This document shows, in pieces, positions 33,795-47,036 of a DNA stretch of 64,000 nt. This DNA comes from Oscheius onirici. Lineage: Eukaryota > Nematoda > Chromadorea > Rhabditida > Rhabditidae. The notes below the pieces were generated by a model, which did not search any database, was not told the origin of the DNA, and worked only from the letters and a program-made list of their open reading frames with translations. Position 1 is the first letter of the stretch, and every line of letters begins with the position of its first letter. The DNA is taken from NCBI GenBank assembly GCA_932521025.1, contig OW051473.1:11532001-11596000 (forward strand). The letters run 5' to 3'. The translations under genes and the position numbers were made by a program.

Positions 33795-36700
33795 TATAAT
33801 GCATTTTGTTGTTCCTGCATAATCACAGTATCATAATCACGGTGTCGCTTACGATCACTACACGCTTCTCATTTTACCGCCCCTAAAATCCCAATCTGCA
33901 ACGTGCATCCGAAAACTATGACCTCCGGTGTTGAAGTAGACAACCGGCAGTCTACCTTCCGGTGCAAGAATAATTGCCCACCTATAGCCCAGACCACTGT
34001 CATGAACGTCCATCAGAGACAAGACTACACGACTCTCTCCCTTCCCTATTCATTGCAATTAGTGAGCAGTGAATGTTGTTGTAGCTTTCATAATTAGGTC
34101 TAATATCTCTAAATCTAGTCAGATGGCCGAGCCAATCCTACTGTAGCTTTTTTGCAGTTTCACTCTATCGAGTCATAACAATTAAGGATAAGGAACTACT
34201 CTCCTGACTATAACTTGAAATGCTGGTTAATTCAGTAGCAAAATTGGGCAGATTCACTCACTTGGAATGAACACGTGCCCCTGTGTTTCCCGCTCATCTT
34301 CAATTGTCTATCAACATCGGATCTTGTGAACTTCCGGAAAAGGAAACAGACAGGGCATTTTCCTTCTAAATGATCTTCCCCGAGGGCACGACAATCAAGC
34401 AGCACAAAATGTCTCCTTATTGTTCTTTCTAACGAGGTGGTAGTGTGCGCGCTGGGCCATTTCTCCGGACCTGTTATTTCCCTCCATTCACGGTCAATTT
34501 CACTCTTCAGGTGAGTGTTTAGTTATAGGGCTGCGAGAGAGAGATAGAGAGCCTGGAGCCGATCAAGGAACATCATCGAGTCCAAAATTATTTTGGGCCT
34601 CGGGTTCTTGAATGATTCACATCTACATTTTTCCAATCTTAGGGACTCATCAATTGTGTGGGAGAGCCGTCAAAGATACTAGCCGCTTTCTCGCTCTGTT
34701 TACCCAATCAACAACACCGGTAATTGAGAGAGAATGCCGCGCCTCTTCCTCTTATCCGTTTAGAACGTAGCAGACTAAAATAGAAGGAAAAGACCAAAAG
34801 CTACTAAAAGTCACACTGCCCGTCAGACTGCAAGTTTAATTGCAATTTTTAAGACAATCCAAGTTCAGTCGGAAATAGACAGTTTTCTTTTAGATATGAT
34901 GTTAAGAGAACACAACAATTACATGCCCGCTAATTTTGTTTGAAGCCACCGGTACGGGTAAAGAAGTGATTGAATTGTTAGTTCTCCATCACTTTCAGCA
35001 CACCTTTTAAAGTGTACACCAGGTGATAACGTGAAAATGAAAATTTGCTTGGACATATGCTTTTTCGCCTTGAGGGATAGTATTTCTTGTCTACAGCTTG
35101 TTCAATTAGATAATTTGTCAAGTGACCTCCACCCCCCACTAGACGAGCAAATATGGCTGCAAATTTATCGCAGCACTCCGAGTTTTTTTAAAGAAGAAAT
35201 CTTGATCAGTTTATCAGTATTTACACAAAGTTTTGTTGGAGTTGTTCACGGCATGAAACTTTCTTAGTTCCACAGCAGACTTTGAGTCACTTGACGTTTG
35301 GAAACGACTCTTTTTTTCAGCTTCTTGATTCTCAGAATGCGAACGAACAGATTCGACTCTTTTCTAATTTCCTCCAGAACTTCTTGCTTCGTGCCACCTC
35401 TTCCTAGTTTAGGCTAGAGAGATGCCTCGATAGTTTTTGAACAATAAACATGTCTTAGAAGCTTTTTGAACAATACACCCGAAATAGTACACTCTTTTCT
35501 TCTCAATTATTAAGATATTTTAAATTGATAGAATATACGGTACGGGAGTACGTGGTCAGGCTACTGTAGTTTTCCATTTTGACTCCTAGCCTAAATCCTA
35601 GGCAAAATCTGCTGTGATAACTTCTTAAAGTTGTTGAAGAGATCTGAAAACTTCAAAATGTATGTTCAGTTTTTGAAAAGCACAATCATTAATTTTTAAC
35701 CGATTTCAATTTTCCCTGCCGAACGCGTAACTTTCGCTCCACAAAGCATTTCCCACTGGCTAATTGTGCTGTTTTTATGTGCTAGCTCCCATCGCTAAAG
35801 ATTCGGTGTAGTTTTCTGTTGGACAGAAAGTGCGCAGGGATTATTCCACGCCTAAAAACTAGTTGCTAATGACTCCGCTCAGACACAGACGGTTTCACCT
35901 CAAAATCAAATTTTGTTCGACCTCTGTGCCAGCTGTTGCTGACAGCTTTGTTATCTTTTCCAGGAAGCGACGTAGCCGTTTTGAGTGCAAATTTTACCAA
36001 TCTCCCTAAGCTCAACGAAGAATATAAACCGCACCATCGGTCAGACTCCCAAGTCATTTCTGGTGCCCATCCCCGAATCAGTAATGAGTTAAAAAACATG
36101 GACTGACACATGTCAGAAATATTTTCAGTGCCTTTAGAAGGATCCTATGTGAAGATGGAAAAAGGTCATGGGAACGAGCACAATTCATCTGGGAAACGTT
36201 TCTTGAACATTTCAGGAAGTTGGAAAGTATTGAGGGTGGAGTCCATACTCTCATCAACTTTTCGACTCCCGAAACCTTAGGCCTTTGTTCTAGCACCTCA
36301 ACCCACCCGTTTCTCTTCAGTCTCTCTCCTTTTTTCTCCAACCCTCTTTTTGAGATAACTATCCTGTTCCGGAGCTGCTCCTTAAGGGTCACGTCATCCC
36401 TGGATCAATCCAAAGCCCGGAGCAATTATAATCTGTTTTCACGTATCTCTCGTTGTCCCCGTTGCAAAACTTTTGTCTCATATCGCTCCGGGACCACGTT
36501 TTACCAAAAGATCCATTGATCGTATTCCGAGTACATTTCCGGTAAGAGTAGTTCTGAACCGCTTAAGTATTCGGCCGTGGTTTCGAACATACACGGGTCG
36601 CTGCTTCAGTTCTGCAACAGCGACGATTGAACCCTAAGAACCTCGGGGTCCAACACTTTGGGTCTTCCGTTTTTCAATACTTAAGACTGTTTTATACTCA

Positions 36701-38753
36701 CTTCTTATCTTAAAATACCGTATACTATTAACAGCCACATCATACCACTATAGCGTCTTTCATCTTAAGAGAATAACTCATTCTGATACGACTATTTGAA
36801 AAACTTACGTGTTATCCTAAAATACCGTATACCATTAACACGACTCTATCAACTTAAGCTAGAATGTGTAACCTACTGACATATTTTTAGAAAAGCGTGA
36901 CAACAATCATTACACGGTTAGATGATCAAACTATGTTGAATTCTTATTCAAAAAAAAAACTTTCGGAAGTAGAATTCCGCCTCCCACGTCTTTCCTTGTT
37001 TATAGAGCTTAAAAGGGACTTATATTGTCATAGTTTATACCAAGTGCGGCTCTTTTTCGTCTCCGCCGTCTCGTCGAGCCCGACCAGCCTTCCTTTCTCC
37101 ATATTGTCTTAATCTCTCAACACATTACAAGCCCCGCATTTCATCACTGAGAACACTTTGCTTGGATTAATGTGCCTAAAAAGTTGCAACAGGTGTTCGG
37201 GTCCAAAAGTGACTTGTGAAACGCTGGCGTTAGTCTTTCTAATGACGGCTTGTCATCGTTGTAAAGCCACTCCAGGCACCTGGACACTAAACTTTTTGTG
37301 TGACAGATTGTTTCAATCCTCGCAAAAATTATAGCATACACGTCTTCCGGGTCATTTTAAGTTTGATAAATGACACTTGGTGGTGTGGATGTTTGCTACT
37401 GATTTTTCGGACCACAGCCACCTCCCCCACCTGACCTGACGTCTTTCTCTCTCTCCTAGCGTTTTATAACCTCTCGTCAATAAAATACTTTTGCCTCTTG
37501 CTTTCGCCATCCAACCCCCTAAACAAAAAGTAATGGTAATGGGCCGGGAAACAAGTGAAAAATAGACGTGCAGAGGGTTGTAACTAGCTGTTTTTCAGAT
37601 ATGTCTTTTTTATTTCTCCCTGAAAAAAAAATCGCTTTTTTGGGATCATAATCTTTGCTGTTTATCCGTTCTCCTGGTAGCAGAGAGGACCCATCGAGAT
37701 CGCTTGATGTTTTGTGAATAGCGAGCCGCCGGTGCCCCCAATTAGCTGCTACTTGATGATCGGTGGTCCTTTTGCCATTATTTTGCCTTTTTGAAGTTTA
37801 TGAGAATTCATAACAGACGTTCGAGTATGTATTTCAGAGAATCCCGCGGGGGGGGGGGGCACCAGGCCGTCACTTATCATGACTAGAGCAATTCCGTTCA
37901 GAGCCCATTTGCCCCTATACTCTCAGAGAGAGACTTCTACTACTAGTTCTATATCTCTCCGGATGTAATTTTTGTATGGTCATTCAACTTTTAATGAGTT
38001 TGGATAGAGCACCTGTCCAACAATAAGAACTGGAACTGACAGTTGTTTCTTTGCAGTTCATTCCCATTTCCTTCAATTCTGCCAGGTTAATTTTTCCTAA
38101 TCAGCTGCTTTGAGTTTTCTGACCGCTTGTATCAAGTTCCTTTTAATCTCTCCCTCTCCAGGACACATTATCTCTCAGGAGAGCGTGAAGTGCATGAACA
38201 TTCCATGGACGGAGGAGGGAGAAGGAACAGAGAATTCCATCTTTAAAGGGAGTAGTCGTCCGTTTTTTGGAACAAAAATACTTTTTGGCCTAACAATATC
38301 TTCAGCCTTGACAACCTGTCAAGATCCTCAAAACATTCCTGCCGCTTCTTCCTCCCCCATGCTACCAATAAATACCTCCCTCTCGGGTTTTTTACCAATC
38401 CAAATCTGAAGTTGCCACTTTTGGAGAAACAACATTCGGAAAACATTCACCAGCTTCTTCTAACCGGATCGGTAATTTTAAGCCCAAAATCAGAGATCAT
38501 AAACAAACTGAGGAAAAGGATAAACTAGTTTTTTCGGAGACGAACTTTGAGCAGAACGTCTAATTCATGGATTCTTCCGAAAAAAGGACAGCTTGTTTAA
38601 TAACCAGCCATTCATAGACAGAAGTTGATCTGAAGCAAAACACGAAAATCGTATTACCGGCCTCGTTTAACATTGTACGCAAGGTGCACACTTCCTCTTT
38701 TTTCGTCCTTGTCTAACTTCATTCCTGACACATACTCATTTTTAGCGATTCAC
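33795..38753. other. Long non-coding stretch upstream of the D2-like receptor
   Basis: About 5 kb without a supportable exon. It contains a 12-base G run (37848-37859), direct repeats of TAAAATACCGTATAC with ATTAACA at about 36712 and 36815, and CT-rich patches. It probably includes the regulatory region and upstream non-coding or short N-terminal exons of the dopamine receptor. Confidence 0.35.
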
Positions 38754-41700
38754 ATGTCGGCCAGCTCGGGTGGCGGCATAAATGTGGCCGGTCTACTATT
38801 GGTCTCTATTCCTTTGGCCACGATTGTGGGTAATTGTCTGGTAATACTCTCGGTGCTGCGCTACCGAGCCCTGCAATCAGCCATCAACTACCTGATACTT
38901 GGTCTCGCCGTAGCCGATCTCTTCGTGGCACTTTTTGTCATGCCCTTTGCCGTCTACGTCCACGTAAGTTTCTCTGCTCAAACTTTCTCGCAAACCTGAC
39001 TCACAAACAGTCACCATTGCCCCGTCACGTCGTCTAATTATCGTCCCATTCTATGGCCCCCGCGGATGGCTTTCAATTTTCACGTTTAACACTTGTGTGG
39101 AGAGAGAAGATCTAATTGGAGTTACGTCGTGCATATAGACGGAGGGGCTTTTTCGAACAACTTTGCCAAATATCTCACACTGCTTGAGTGCAAATTAGGT
39201 CAGAGGCACTAGACGGCCCATCGACAAAGTGGGATCATCGCTGTGACACTTCAAAAATTCTCCAAAAATAAATCGGGGCAGTCAAAAGATGCTCCTGCAT
39301 AGAGAGATAACTTCCGCTTCAACTTATTCCCTTCGAGAAGCGGAAACAAAAGAATGAGTGATGACAAGAGACGGGAGAGGCGCGACTTTCAAACTTGGGT
39401 CAAAAATTCGAAAAAAAAAATATCTAAAGATTACAGGTGTACCGCGGATTATGGCAGCTAGGTAATCTGATGTGCGACTTCTATACAGCAGCTGATGTCG
39501 CATGCAGCACGGCGTCTATTCTCCTGCTGGCAGTCATATCTTTTGACAGGTGAGGATTCCTCCCTGCTGGCCGCAATGGGTCAAAATTCGTCAAAAATGA
39601 TCTATTAGTCCTTGTTTACGGCTCAGACGGACACTCTCCCCTCCACCCTCGTTCTCGCATAACAAGTCTCTTGGAGGGATAAATTCAGACGGATTAAATA
39701 GTTGCAGCAGTTTTTTAAAGCTGATCCGTGGGATAGTTTCTGATGAGAATTTTGTGCCCAAAAGATTATTGAGGGGAATTCCCAGCGGAGCAGCAGATCA
39801 CGGCAATAAAGCAACTTTTACGGATTCTACTAGAAGTACAAAAGCGTTGGCAGCTTTAAACCTCTTAATACTTTAAGATCTTTAATATTCCAGGTATCGT
39901 GCCGTCTCACGACCAATACAGTACTCAAGAACTGCTCAAAATGTCAAGCGTGTCATCTGTGTCATATGTGCCATCTGGTTCATTTCGCTAGCTCTAGCTA
40001 GTCCCATAGTTTTTGGTAATCAACCACATGTTCGGTAAAATCGCATGTTCAGGTGTTAATGTGCGTCCAGATGACGCTAATCCCAACGAATGTCGTTTTT
40101 ACAATGCCGAATTCTCGATCGGCAGCTCGTTTATATCCTTTGTCATACCCTGTGTACTGGTCCTTTTCGTCTACATCAGGATTATTGTGGCCTTAAAGAA
40201 GAGAGAAAAAGCGGCAAAGCTTAGAAGATTGAAAAATATACAACTGACAGGGTAGGGAAGCAGTTTTTCCCCCATTAAAAAGTTTCAGTTTCAGCGAGTC
40301 GACAACACGAGATGATGAAGACGAAGCTGGAAGGATAGTAGCTGGTCCAGGTATGATTTGGGCAAAACTTGGGACTAAAATGTTAAAAACACTACTCCCG
40401 GAGTTCACTTTTCCCCACGTTTTTCCTGAAACCTCTCCACCCTGTTTGAATTTTACACGCCTCCTTTTACCCCTTTTTCTCACACGGGTCTGCTCTCTTC
40501 AGTGATGAACGTAATGATGATGGCTCTACCGTCGATGTCGCGTCACATGCGCCGGTTTGAGCGCCATCGAGAGGCAATTGAAGCGGCAGGTGAAGATGCG
40601 GACGAGCCGGAGGCGCCAGCAGCAGCTCTGCTGCGTCGTGTGCTGGGACCCGGATTGCTGCCCGCCAGTAGAAGCCTCTCCGAGCTCGCCAGTACGTAGT
40701 CTCTCTCTAGCCTAGCCAGCTCCCGAAAAACAAGAACGGGTCGCTTTTCACCGCTTTTCGGAATGGAACACGATGCATGTTCAGCTCTAACTATCGTCCG
40801 TACCTCTATAACAGCATGAACACCTGAAATATAAAAAACTAACAACTTTTCAGCCGGAACCAAAACTGTACTTTGGGAAGTCGAGAGAGTTATCTTAGGA
40901 GAGCATAGCGACGTGCAGTTAGAACGTAATACGCTCGCATGCATGTTCTAACCCGAAAGCGCAAATAAAAATCATCCCAAAATATATATTGAATGGTAGC
41001 ACACTGAATGTTAGGTTTAATACGTACTCTCAGAGACTGTTAGCCGTTTTTGAGCACTGCCTGCCAAGTAGTCTTGTCATGCAGATTCGTTTTATGCGTA
41101 TGAAAATTTCAGAGGAACGCGACATGGGAGGATCCAGTAGCCCGAGATCGAGTATAGACGAGTCGCTGTCAGAAAATGTGCATGTTATTAGCAATGACTT
41201 TGTTTCTGAAGGCTACAACTCTCAGTCGAGGTAATATTTATCACTTTTCGAAAAATGAACTGCCTAGAAGATCCTCGGTAGGAGAAAATTCTGAAGGATC
41301 ACATCGGAGAAGGAGTACGAAGAAATTCGCAAACTTGTCTAGAAACTATTCTATGAAATGGAAAAATGAGAGTGGATCGACGCCGAGAAGCTCATCATTT
41401 TCTAATAATACCAAGGACAAAATGCTGCCAAGTCTCTTAAGAAGCATATCAAGAAGGAGTCCGAGACTCTTCAGGTCCATGTCGCCTGGCAAGAATGGAG
41501 AGGCAGTAAGTCAAAAACTTGGAAAAGTGACCAAATCTTAGATTCAGATGGTCATTAGAAATCCAGCAAACGATGCCGCTAGAAACTCTCAGACCGAGTC
41601 GGAAACCATTTCTGCTTCTCGACAAGATGTTGGAGCAACAGTTGTTAGCAGAAGCACAACAGCTAATAGTGAGATTTTGGGGACTCCTGAGCCGACACTC

Positions 41701-42624
41701 TTCGATTCACAGGTACAAAAACAAAATTAACAAAAAAATAGGTTTTTAGCCTACCGTAACCTTTGCCTTAACTGTGAGGAATATGGCTGGTTCTCCTGAA
41801 GCTCAGCGTCTTAAAGAAGGCGGCTATATGGAAGATCCAGCCCTTGCTGTCAAGCTCTTCTCGAGGGGATCAGTTTCTCGTAAGTTGAAGCCTTGCAAAT
41901 TACCAGACATTCAGATTCAGACGGTAATCCAGTCATGGCGCTCCGTCGAGATTCTGACGCCTCCGAACACGAGAGAAAGGACAGCGAACGATCAGCACCG
42001 TCTCCTCGGAAAATGACCAAGTCAAGTAGCAGCGGTGCTAGCGGACTGGCCACAAAGCTTGTAAAACGAACTCTTCGACATGAGCAGAGCTTGAAGAGGA
42101 AGGTATCAAAAGCTCAAAGGAAGGAGAAGAGGGCGACGAAAACGCTTGGAGTTGTTGTAGGAGTTTTCCTGATCTGCTGGGTGCCGTTCTTCACTATCAA
42201 CATTGTAAATGCTGTCTGTATACTCTTCGAAAAAGATTTTTGTCAAGTAAGAGAAAAAAACTAGATAATATAGGTTCAGGTCGGCTTTGACTTATTCTTC
42301 TACTGCACATGGATTGGCTACATGAACTCCTTCATGAACCCCATCATCTACACCATTTTTAACACCGAGTTCAGGAGAGCTTTCAAAGTGAGTTTAAATC
42401 TGAAAAATCCTTTAAGAGCAACGTTGTTTCTCATCTTTTCCGTTTCAGTCACTCTTACTACCAATCTTTGGCTCCTGGTAAGGGTATTGTCGCAATTCAG
42501 CTTAACACCCCAAAAGTAGATGTGTCTCACTAATCACAATAATTTTGAATGTGTAGTGAAAGTTTAACGTCTTCTTTTCAGGCTCTTCTGTGCGGACGAG
42601 TCGACGCAAGGGCCCACCTCTTGA
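38754..42624 (+). CDS. D2-like dopamine receptor
   Basis: Class A GPCR for dopamine, Gi-coupled by family. TM1 [12 protein letters not shown]2 [21 protein letters not shown]3 [19 protein letters not shown] with the amine-binding Asp3.32 present, then [16 protein letters not shown]4 ends in ASPIVFGVNVRP. TM5 is [14 protein letters not shown] with the catechol serines. The long, Ser-rich third loop is spread over about 40200-42100. TM6 is [22 protein letters not shown]7 [14 protein letters not shown], and the tail [10 protein letters not shown] then [12 protein letters not shown] is at 42622-42624, overlapping AATAAA. The ATG at 38754 lies just after an acceptor-like TTTTTAG, so an upstream exon may add N-terminal residues. 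The [13 protein letters not shown] loop fits nematode DOP-2/DOP-3; I lean to DOP-2. Confidence 0.92.
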
Positions 42625-42629
42625 ATAAA
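42624..42629 (+). terminator. Polyadenylation signal overlapping the receptor stop
   Basis: TTGAATAAA: the stop codon TGA (42622-42624) overlaps the AATAAA hexamer, implying a very short 3' UTR or use of a later signal. Confidence 0.4.
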
Positions 42630-43075
42630 CAGGTAAGAAAAGACGCGTCATACATTGAAAAAAAAACTAAAATTCAGGTGCATCTATGAAATACTTTATA
42701 TCTAGTCGGGTAACGTTCAACCAAACGGGACGTCAGCGATCTCTCTTAATATACTCGCCAACTTTTTAATTATTGTACACACAAATAGATTGTCATATAA
42801 ATGCTTGTATTAAATAACAAGTAACTCTCGTTTGGGACCTTATCAACACGAAAACCATGGCTGACTTTTTTGTTTATGTTTGAATCCGGTTGAATCCGGG
42901 TGTCTGTTCTGACGTAATGAGAAATCGGATTGACTTTGGGAACTTCAATAAACTGGCTGACATTCTTACAAGAGAGCTCTCGGTTTGAAACAAGTATAAC
43001 TCACAGTTCAGCGATTTTTGAACAAGTTGTTGTGAAACAAGCTTCTTCCATGGCTTTTGGGAATGACTGTTCTTA

Positions 43076-43525
43076 TTGGATGTGGTTCGGATAAATGAAG
43101 AAAATGTGCGTCTGAATAAGCGGCAGGCACTCAAAATGAAGCAACTTGAAGCAGCAAAATCGAGAAAGGAAGTAAACTCAGTGGTTGATCGCCTGGATGA
43201 ACGATCTGCTGCCACACCAACCTGTACGAGAGTCAGTTGTGTTCGAAACATGCCGGATGCATCGTCGACTAAATCGGGATTGGCCGACGTGTATCGTCGG
43301 TTGGAGGAGAGATCAGCCACGTCGAATCGAGTCGCCAAAAAGCAGTTAGCAGTCGAAAGAATTCAAAATTCTCCGGAAGATTCGAAGAAAAGTGGGCAGA
43401 ACAGTACAAAAAGTGGCAGCGGAGGCCTCAAACCGTCGACTGCAGGACTGTTATCTTGGCTTGCAACCAGCGAAAACATATACATAAGCCTAGCAATCGC
43501 TCAACGAATGATGAGGCAAGGGTGA
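43076..43525 (+). CDS. Possible coding fragment, helical, unrecognised
   Basis: A 149-codon frame with no ATG at its left edge; the first in-frame ATG is 43136. It contains Lys/Glu-rich helical text (RLNKRQALKMKQLEAAKSRK) and an internal near-repeat (VVDRLDERSAATPT and VYRRLEERSATSNR), which supports real coding on this strand rather than the antisense frame. It ends GLLSWLATSENIYISLAIA then QRMMRQG and a stop. It could be an exon or a gene fragment. I recognise no family. Confidence 0.35.
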   Translation: MDVVRINEENVRLNKRQALKMKQLEAAKSRKEVNSVVDRLDERSAATPTCTRVSCVRNMPDASSTKSGLADVYRRLEERSATSNRVAKKQLAVERIQNSPEDSKKSGQNSTKSGSGGLKPSTAGLLSWLATSENIYISLAIAQRMMRQG

Positions 43526-43815
43526 TTGGCAGTTTGAACCGAACCAGTACCAACGGGAAGGAACAAGGCTGGTAGACTCGCCTTAAAAAGCTAGCTTCTT
43601 GGGCCGAATGGCTCACCAATTCAGATGATGGTCGGGATTTGCCTACAAGAAGGCAGATGAAGCGATGCACGGCCAAAGACAGATATCTGGATGGCCCCAG
43701 ACAAATAGCGGTAACAGATTGCTCAGAAAAGACAGTCTCGCCTTAGACTTTGCACATCACGGTGAGATTATGAGAAATTTTTTTGAAAGGAACAAGATGA
43801 AAGCGGCATAGGGAT

Positions 43816-44245
43816 TAGATGCAAACGCAAATGTTGAATACGCACTTGCCGCCACTTTGTGTCTGAAATTTTTCGATGACAATGTGAGAGAGACAACGAT
43901 GCTTACCAGGCACTTGCCGAACTTGCAGCCAAAATTTCCGAGCTCCTCACACCAGCTGTCAGCGCTGACGGAGACGGCGATCAAGACGACGAGAAGAAGA
44001 ACGAGAAAGTAGTGTTCCTGGAAGTTTTTTGTTCCCGGAAGTTTTTCTGGAGTTTGATAGTGAGAAAGAAAGTAAGAATAGCTGAGAAAGCGACGGAAAT
44101 TGAAGGAAAGTTCTAAACTAGGCTGGGAATGTATCAATTTTGGTGACCCTGTGACAGAGCAGGACGCTACCCGAGTAACCACCCATGTAAGACAATAAAG
44201 GTAATAAGGGCGGAGACTTACTGACCCAAAGGTGAGGTTATGCAT
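43816..44245 (-). CDS. Six-cysteine secreted peptide (defensin-like), copy 1
   Basis: Three minus-strand exons, all joined in phase 0: 44222-44245 (MHNLTFGS, strong GTAAGT donor), 43917-44017 and 43816-43863. The second exon encodes a hydrophobic signal segment (FLVLLLVVLIAVSVSA) and the start of the mature peptide (DSWCEELGNFGCKFGKC). The third gives TQSGGKCVFNICVCI and TAA. The mature part is about 33 residues with six Cys spaced C-x7-C-x4-C-x8-C-x4-C-x-C. The GGKC...CxC end resembles the C-terminal half of CSalphabeta defensin-type peptides, though the C-x4-C step differs from the canonical CxxxC. An antimicrobial or effector role is inferred only from form. Confidence 0.6.
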
Positions 44246-44403
44246 GCCAATCTGAGAATCTTGGTTCTTGCAACGAAAACCACATAAAAAGATCATTATC
44301 ACTATTCCTCACACAAGACGCTTGACAACATGCCTTTAAAATGTCTTGAAATTCAAGTAATATAACAATTTATACATGTGCCAGTACAATATTGAAAAAT
44401 GAA

Positions 44404-44598
44404 TTAAATACAAATACAAATATTAAAGAGGCAGCGTCCTCCGGACTGCGTCTGAATTTTATTATGTTATGAGACAATACACGCTTACCAGGCACTTTCC
44501 AAATTTACAACCGAAATTGCCAAATCCTTCACACCAGTTGTCGGCGAGGGTGAGGGCGACGGCGAGGACAAGAATGATGAGGAGGAGTTATTCGTGCC
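44404..44598 (-). pseudogene. Six-cysteine secreted peptide (defensin-like), copy 2, probably broken
   Basis: A tandem paralogue of the peptide gene at 43816-44245 with matching exon ends: 44489-44598 and 44404-44451. It has the same Cys spacing (DNWCEGFGNFGCKFGKC, then TQSGGRCLFNICICI). In the frame of the mature peptide, a TAA lies directly before the hydrophobic signal segment, about 9 bp after the acceptor, and no ATG follows it. No counterpart of the short first exon was found upstream. It is therefore either a pseudogene or uses a start I cannot see. No upstream repair was attempted. Confidence 0.5.
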
Positions 44599-44649
44599 CT
44601 GAAATAAGAAATTGAATGAGTCAAGAACGGAAACGAAATAATTTGTAAA

Positions 44650-47036
44650 TTCCGGAAATTATTAGGTATAAAACCCATGGAGTCCAAGCAAAATTGAATC
44701 GTAGTTCGAAAGGGAACTAGTAGATACAAAGTTTTTCAACAAACATAAATAAAGTTTTACTCTAAAGATTATTTCTGAAAGTGAGAAGGAGAAACATTGG
44801 AAGCTAGTGGAACAATGAGGGCAAGCATGGAGGAGCAAAAATGTATCAATAACCGGCAATTAATCTAAAGTGATTTGGTGTCCGGAATATTGTAAGGTCA
44901 CAGACGACTTCATCAGTTTTTTCAATAGCCTTTGGCAAACAAGTCCGGGGTAATGTTCGAATTTTGAGGGAAAAGACCTCAAGAATACGCCATAGTGGGA
45001 ATAATCGGTAAGGAAACGTCTTTCCGGGCAGTTGGCTGGGTCCTCCTGGGTACATATTAGAGATTACTAGAAATCAGCAGGTGGCTACTGGACTCCTGAA
45101 GCAACAGGAAGACATAGAATTCCGAGTATCAAAAGTACATTGAGTCTCAAGCCACGTGCTCCTGCAAAACACTGACCATCTGTCCGTTCCCCTCAAGGAT
45201 GTACAAGCTTTGGGCCCTAAATCACGCAAAACTTTGCCTGGATAGCAAAGTCAACGAGTTTTCTCTCCATCCCTTGGTCAGTTTGTCCAATACTACCGTA
45301 GCTGAGCAGTGCTGATTGATAGTTTTCTAGACATTGTTTCTTTGACCTCTTCTAGAGACTTCTCACTGTATATCTCGGTCATAAGTCATGCGTTTTTATT
45401 TTGTATATTCGGTTTCGTCCCCTCTTTCCGTTTTCGCGCCCTACGAATTGTTTTGAAACGAACTGAGAGACTCTTTTTAGATCTGCACAAACTGTCAAGG
45501 ACAAATTTTGAGTAATCTTGAGTAACCAAAAGATTCCCACACTTTACGATGTCCAGACTTGCAAGACTGTTTCATAAAACCACGTCCCTACTAATTTCGG
45601 ATGTTTGTTCCTAAAAACCGGGTGGCCCATACTTCCTCCTAGTTTTCGGTCTTCAAACAGAGTGATCAGCTTCTTCCGTTCTAGAAACAATCAATAGGCA
45701 AACGGCATGACTCATGGACAGTCCCTCCCCCGACTCGTCTCGCACTGCCTCACAGCAATCTCTATTGGAAGCGTTCTTTCGTTGTCTTTCCTGCTAATAT
45801 CCAAGGTTTCTCGTCAGGCAGTTCCGTTTTTCAGCTAGGCCCAGTGTTTCTTTCTGCGAGCATGTGAAAAAAATAGGTCAGTCTCTCTCGTCTCACGCAC
45901 ATGGCATCGAACCATGCGCACAGAGCGCTCGAAGCGCTGGCCTCTTCGAGGAACTCTGATCTAAACCACAGCCGCTATCCTCTTGGAGAGTCATTTCCCG
46001 CTTTTTGGATTGTACAAACGGAAAGGCCCCAAGAACAAGACCTGCCTTCGTTTAATTAGCCCTATCACGGAAGTGTCCTCGAGGTATCACTAATAGTGCC
46101 ATATCTTCTACCGGGGGCACATAGTTACAGTTTGTCAAAAATTTCCTGTTTGAAGCAAAACAGAACAACTGCAAAAACTGTTGGTATTCTGGTGTCTCAA
46201 CCGAAGCCAATATCGGTTTTTGGGTGTACTCATCGGAAAGAGAAAAATAATGCGCTCAAAAGGACACTGGAAAAAATTGTCTCAATGAGCTGAATTTTTT
46301 ACTAGTTGACAACTTTTTTGTAGCATTTAACTCTGAAGAGTTATGGGGAAAGTGATGTTTTGACAAAACTTGAACCGTTTACTGTGCTCAGACGGTAAGA
46401 TATCCCGATCTCTCATACAGTCAATTAACTCGGCCTAGGATAGACCTACATTTCGAACCGAGTTTGCTTGACTTCGTAGAATTTGGAGAAAGTTATGAGC
46501 AATTTTTAAATACTTATTGGGCGACCTAATAGTATCGATGAAAAAATTAACATGATCCGTTTGGTCTCATGTTCGGTCTGGACAAATGTTTACGAAAGCT
46601 CAGATTTTTCAATTTTTCAAGGACAAAATCGCTTTTGCACTCAACTGTCCCCGCCCCCTTCCTTGGTCACTCGATCAGAAGATTTTCTCGAGTCTCTAGA
46701 ACCCAACATTGTTAACGTGACCCCTTCATATGGCGGCACAATCCAGCGGAGCCGGGCTGTTTTTGTCTAAACATCGTATAACTCGCCGACTGTTCCTTTT
46801 CCTTTTCCGATTCGCCCCGTTCTGCAAAGTTCTCTTTTACTGCACTTTCTCTTCTTTTTAAAGGATTCTGCTCCCTCAAACACAATCATTTCAGAAGCAG
46901 GGACGAACGTCATCCGTGGACTGCTTCAAGCAGTCTCTCTCTCGACTGTAGTTATCTCGGAATCCCCAAAGACCAATTCGTCAGCTTCAGCTATCTGGTA
47001 GACTCTTTTCGTTCAGTTTCACCTTGATCTTTCCAG
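44650..47036. other. Intergenic, mostly nothing recognised
   Basis: No supportable gene. It contains a single diverged arm of the foldback element family at 46279-46529 (listed separately) and CT-rich patches. Confidence 0.35.
46279..46529 (+). mobile_element. Diverged solo arm related to the foldback element
   Basis: Matches the right arm of the element at 33381-33794 from CTCAATGAGCTGA through the shared block CTCGGCCTAGGATAGACCTAC to the terminal GGCGACCTAA, again followed by TA. The tRNA-like block and the opposite arm are absent. Divergence is clearly higher than between the two arms of the intact copy. Confidence 0.7.

Noticed and set aside
42874-43338. 154-codon minus-strand frame
   Set aside because: Its antisense partner has an internal repeated motif and helical composition that look more like real coding; no domain was seen on this strand.
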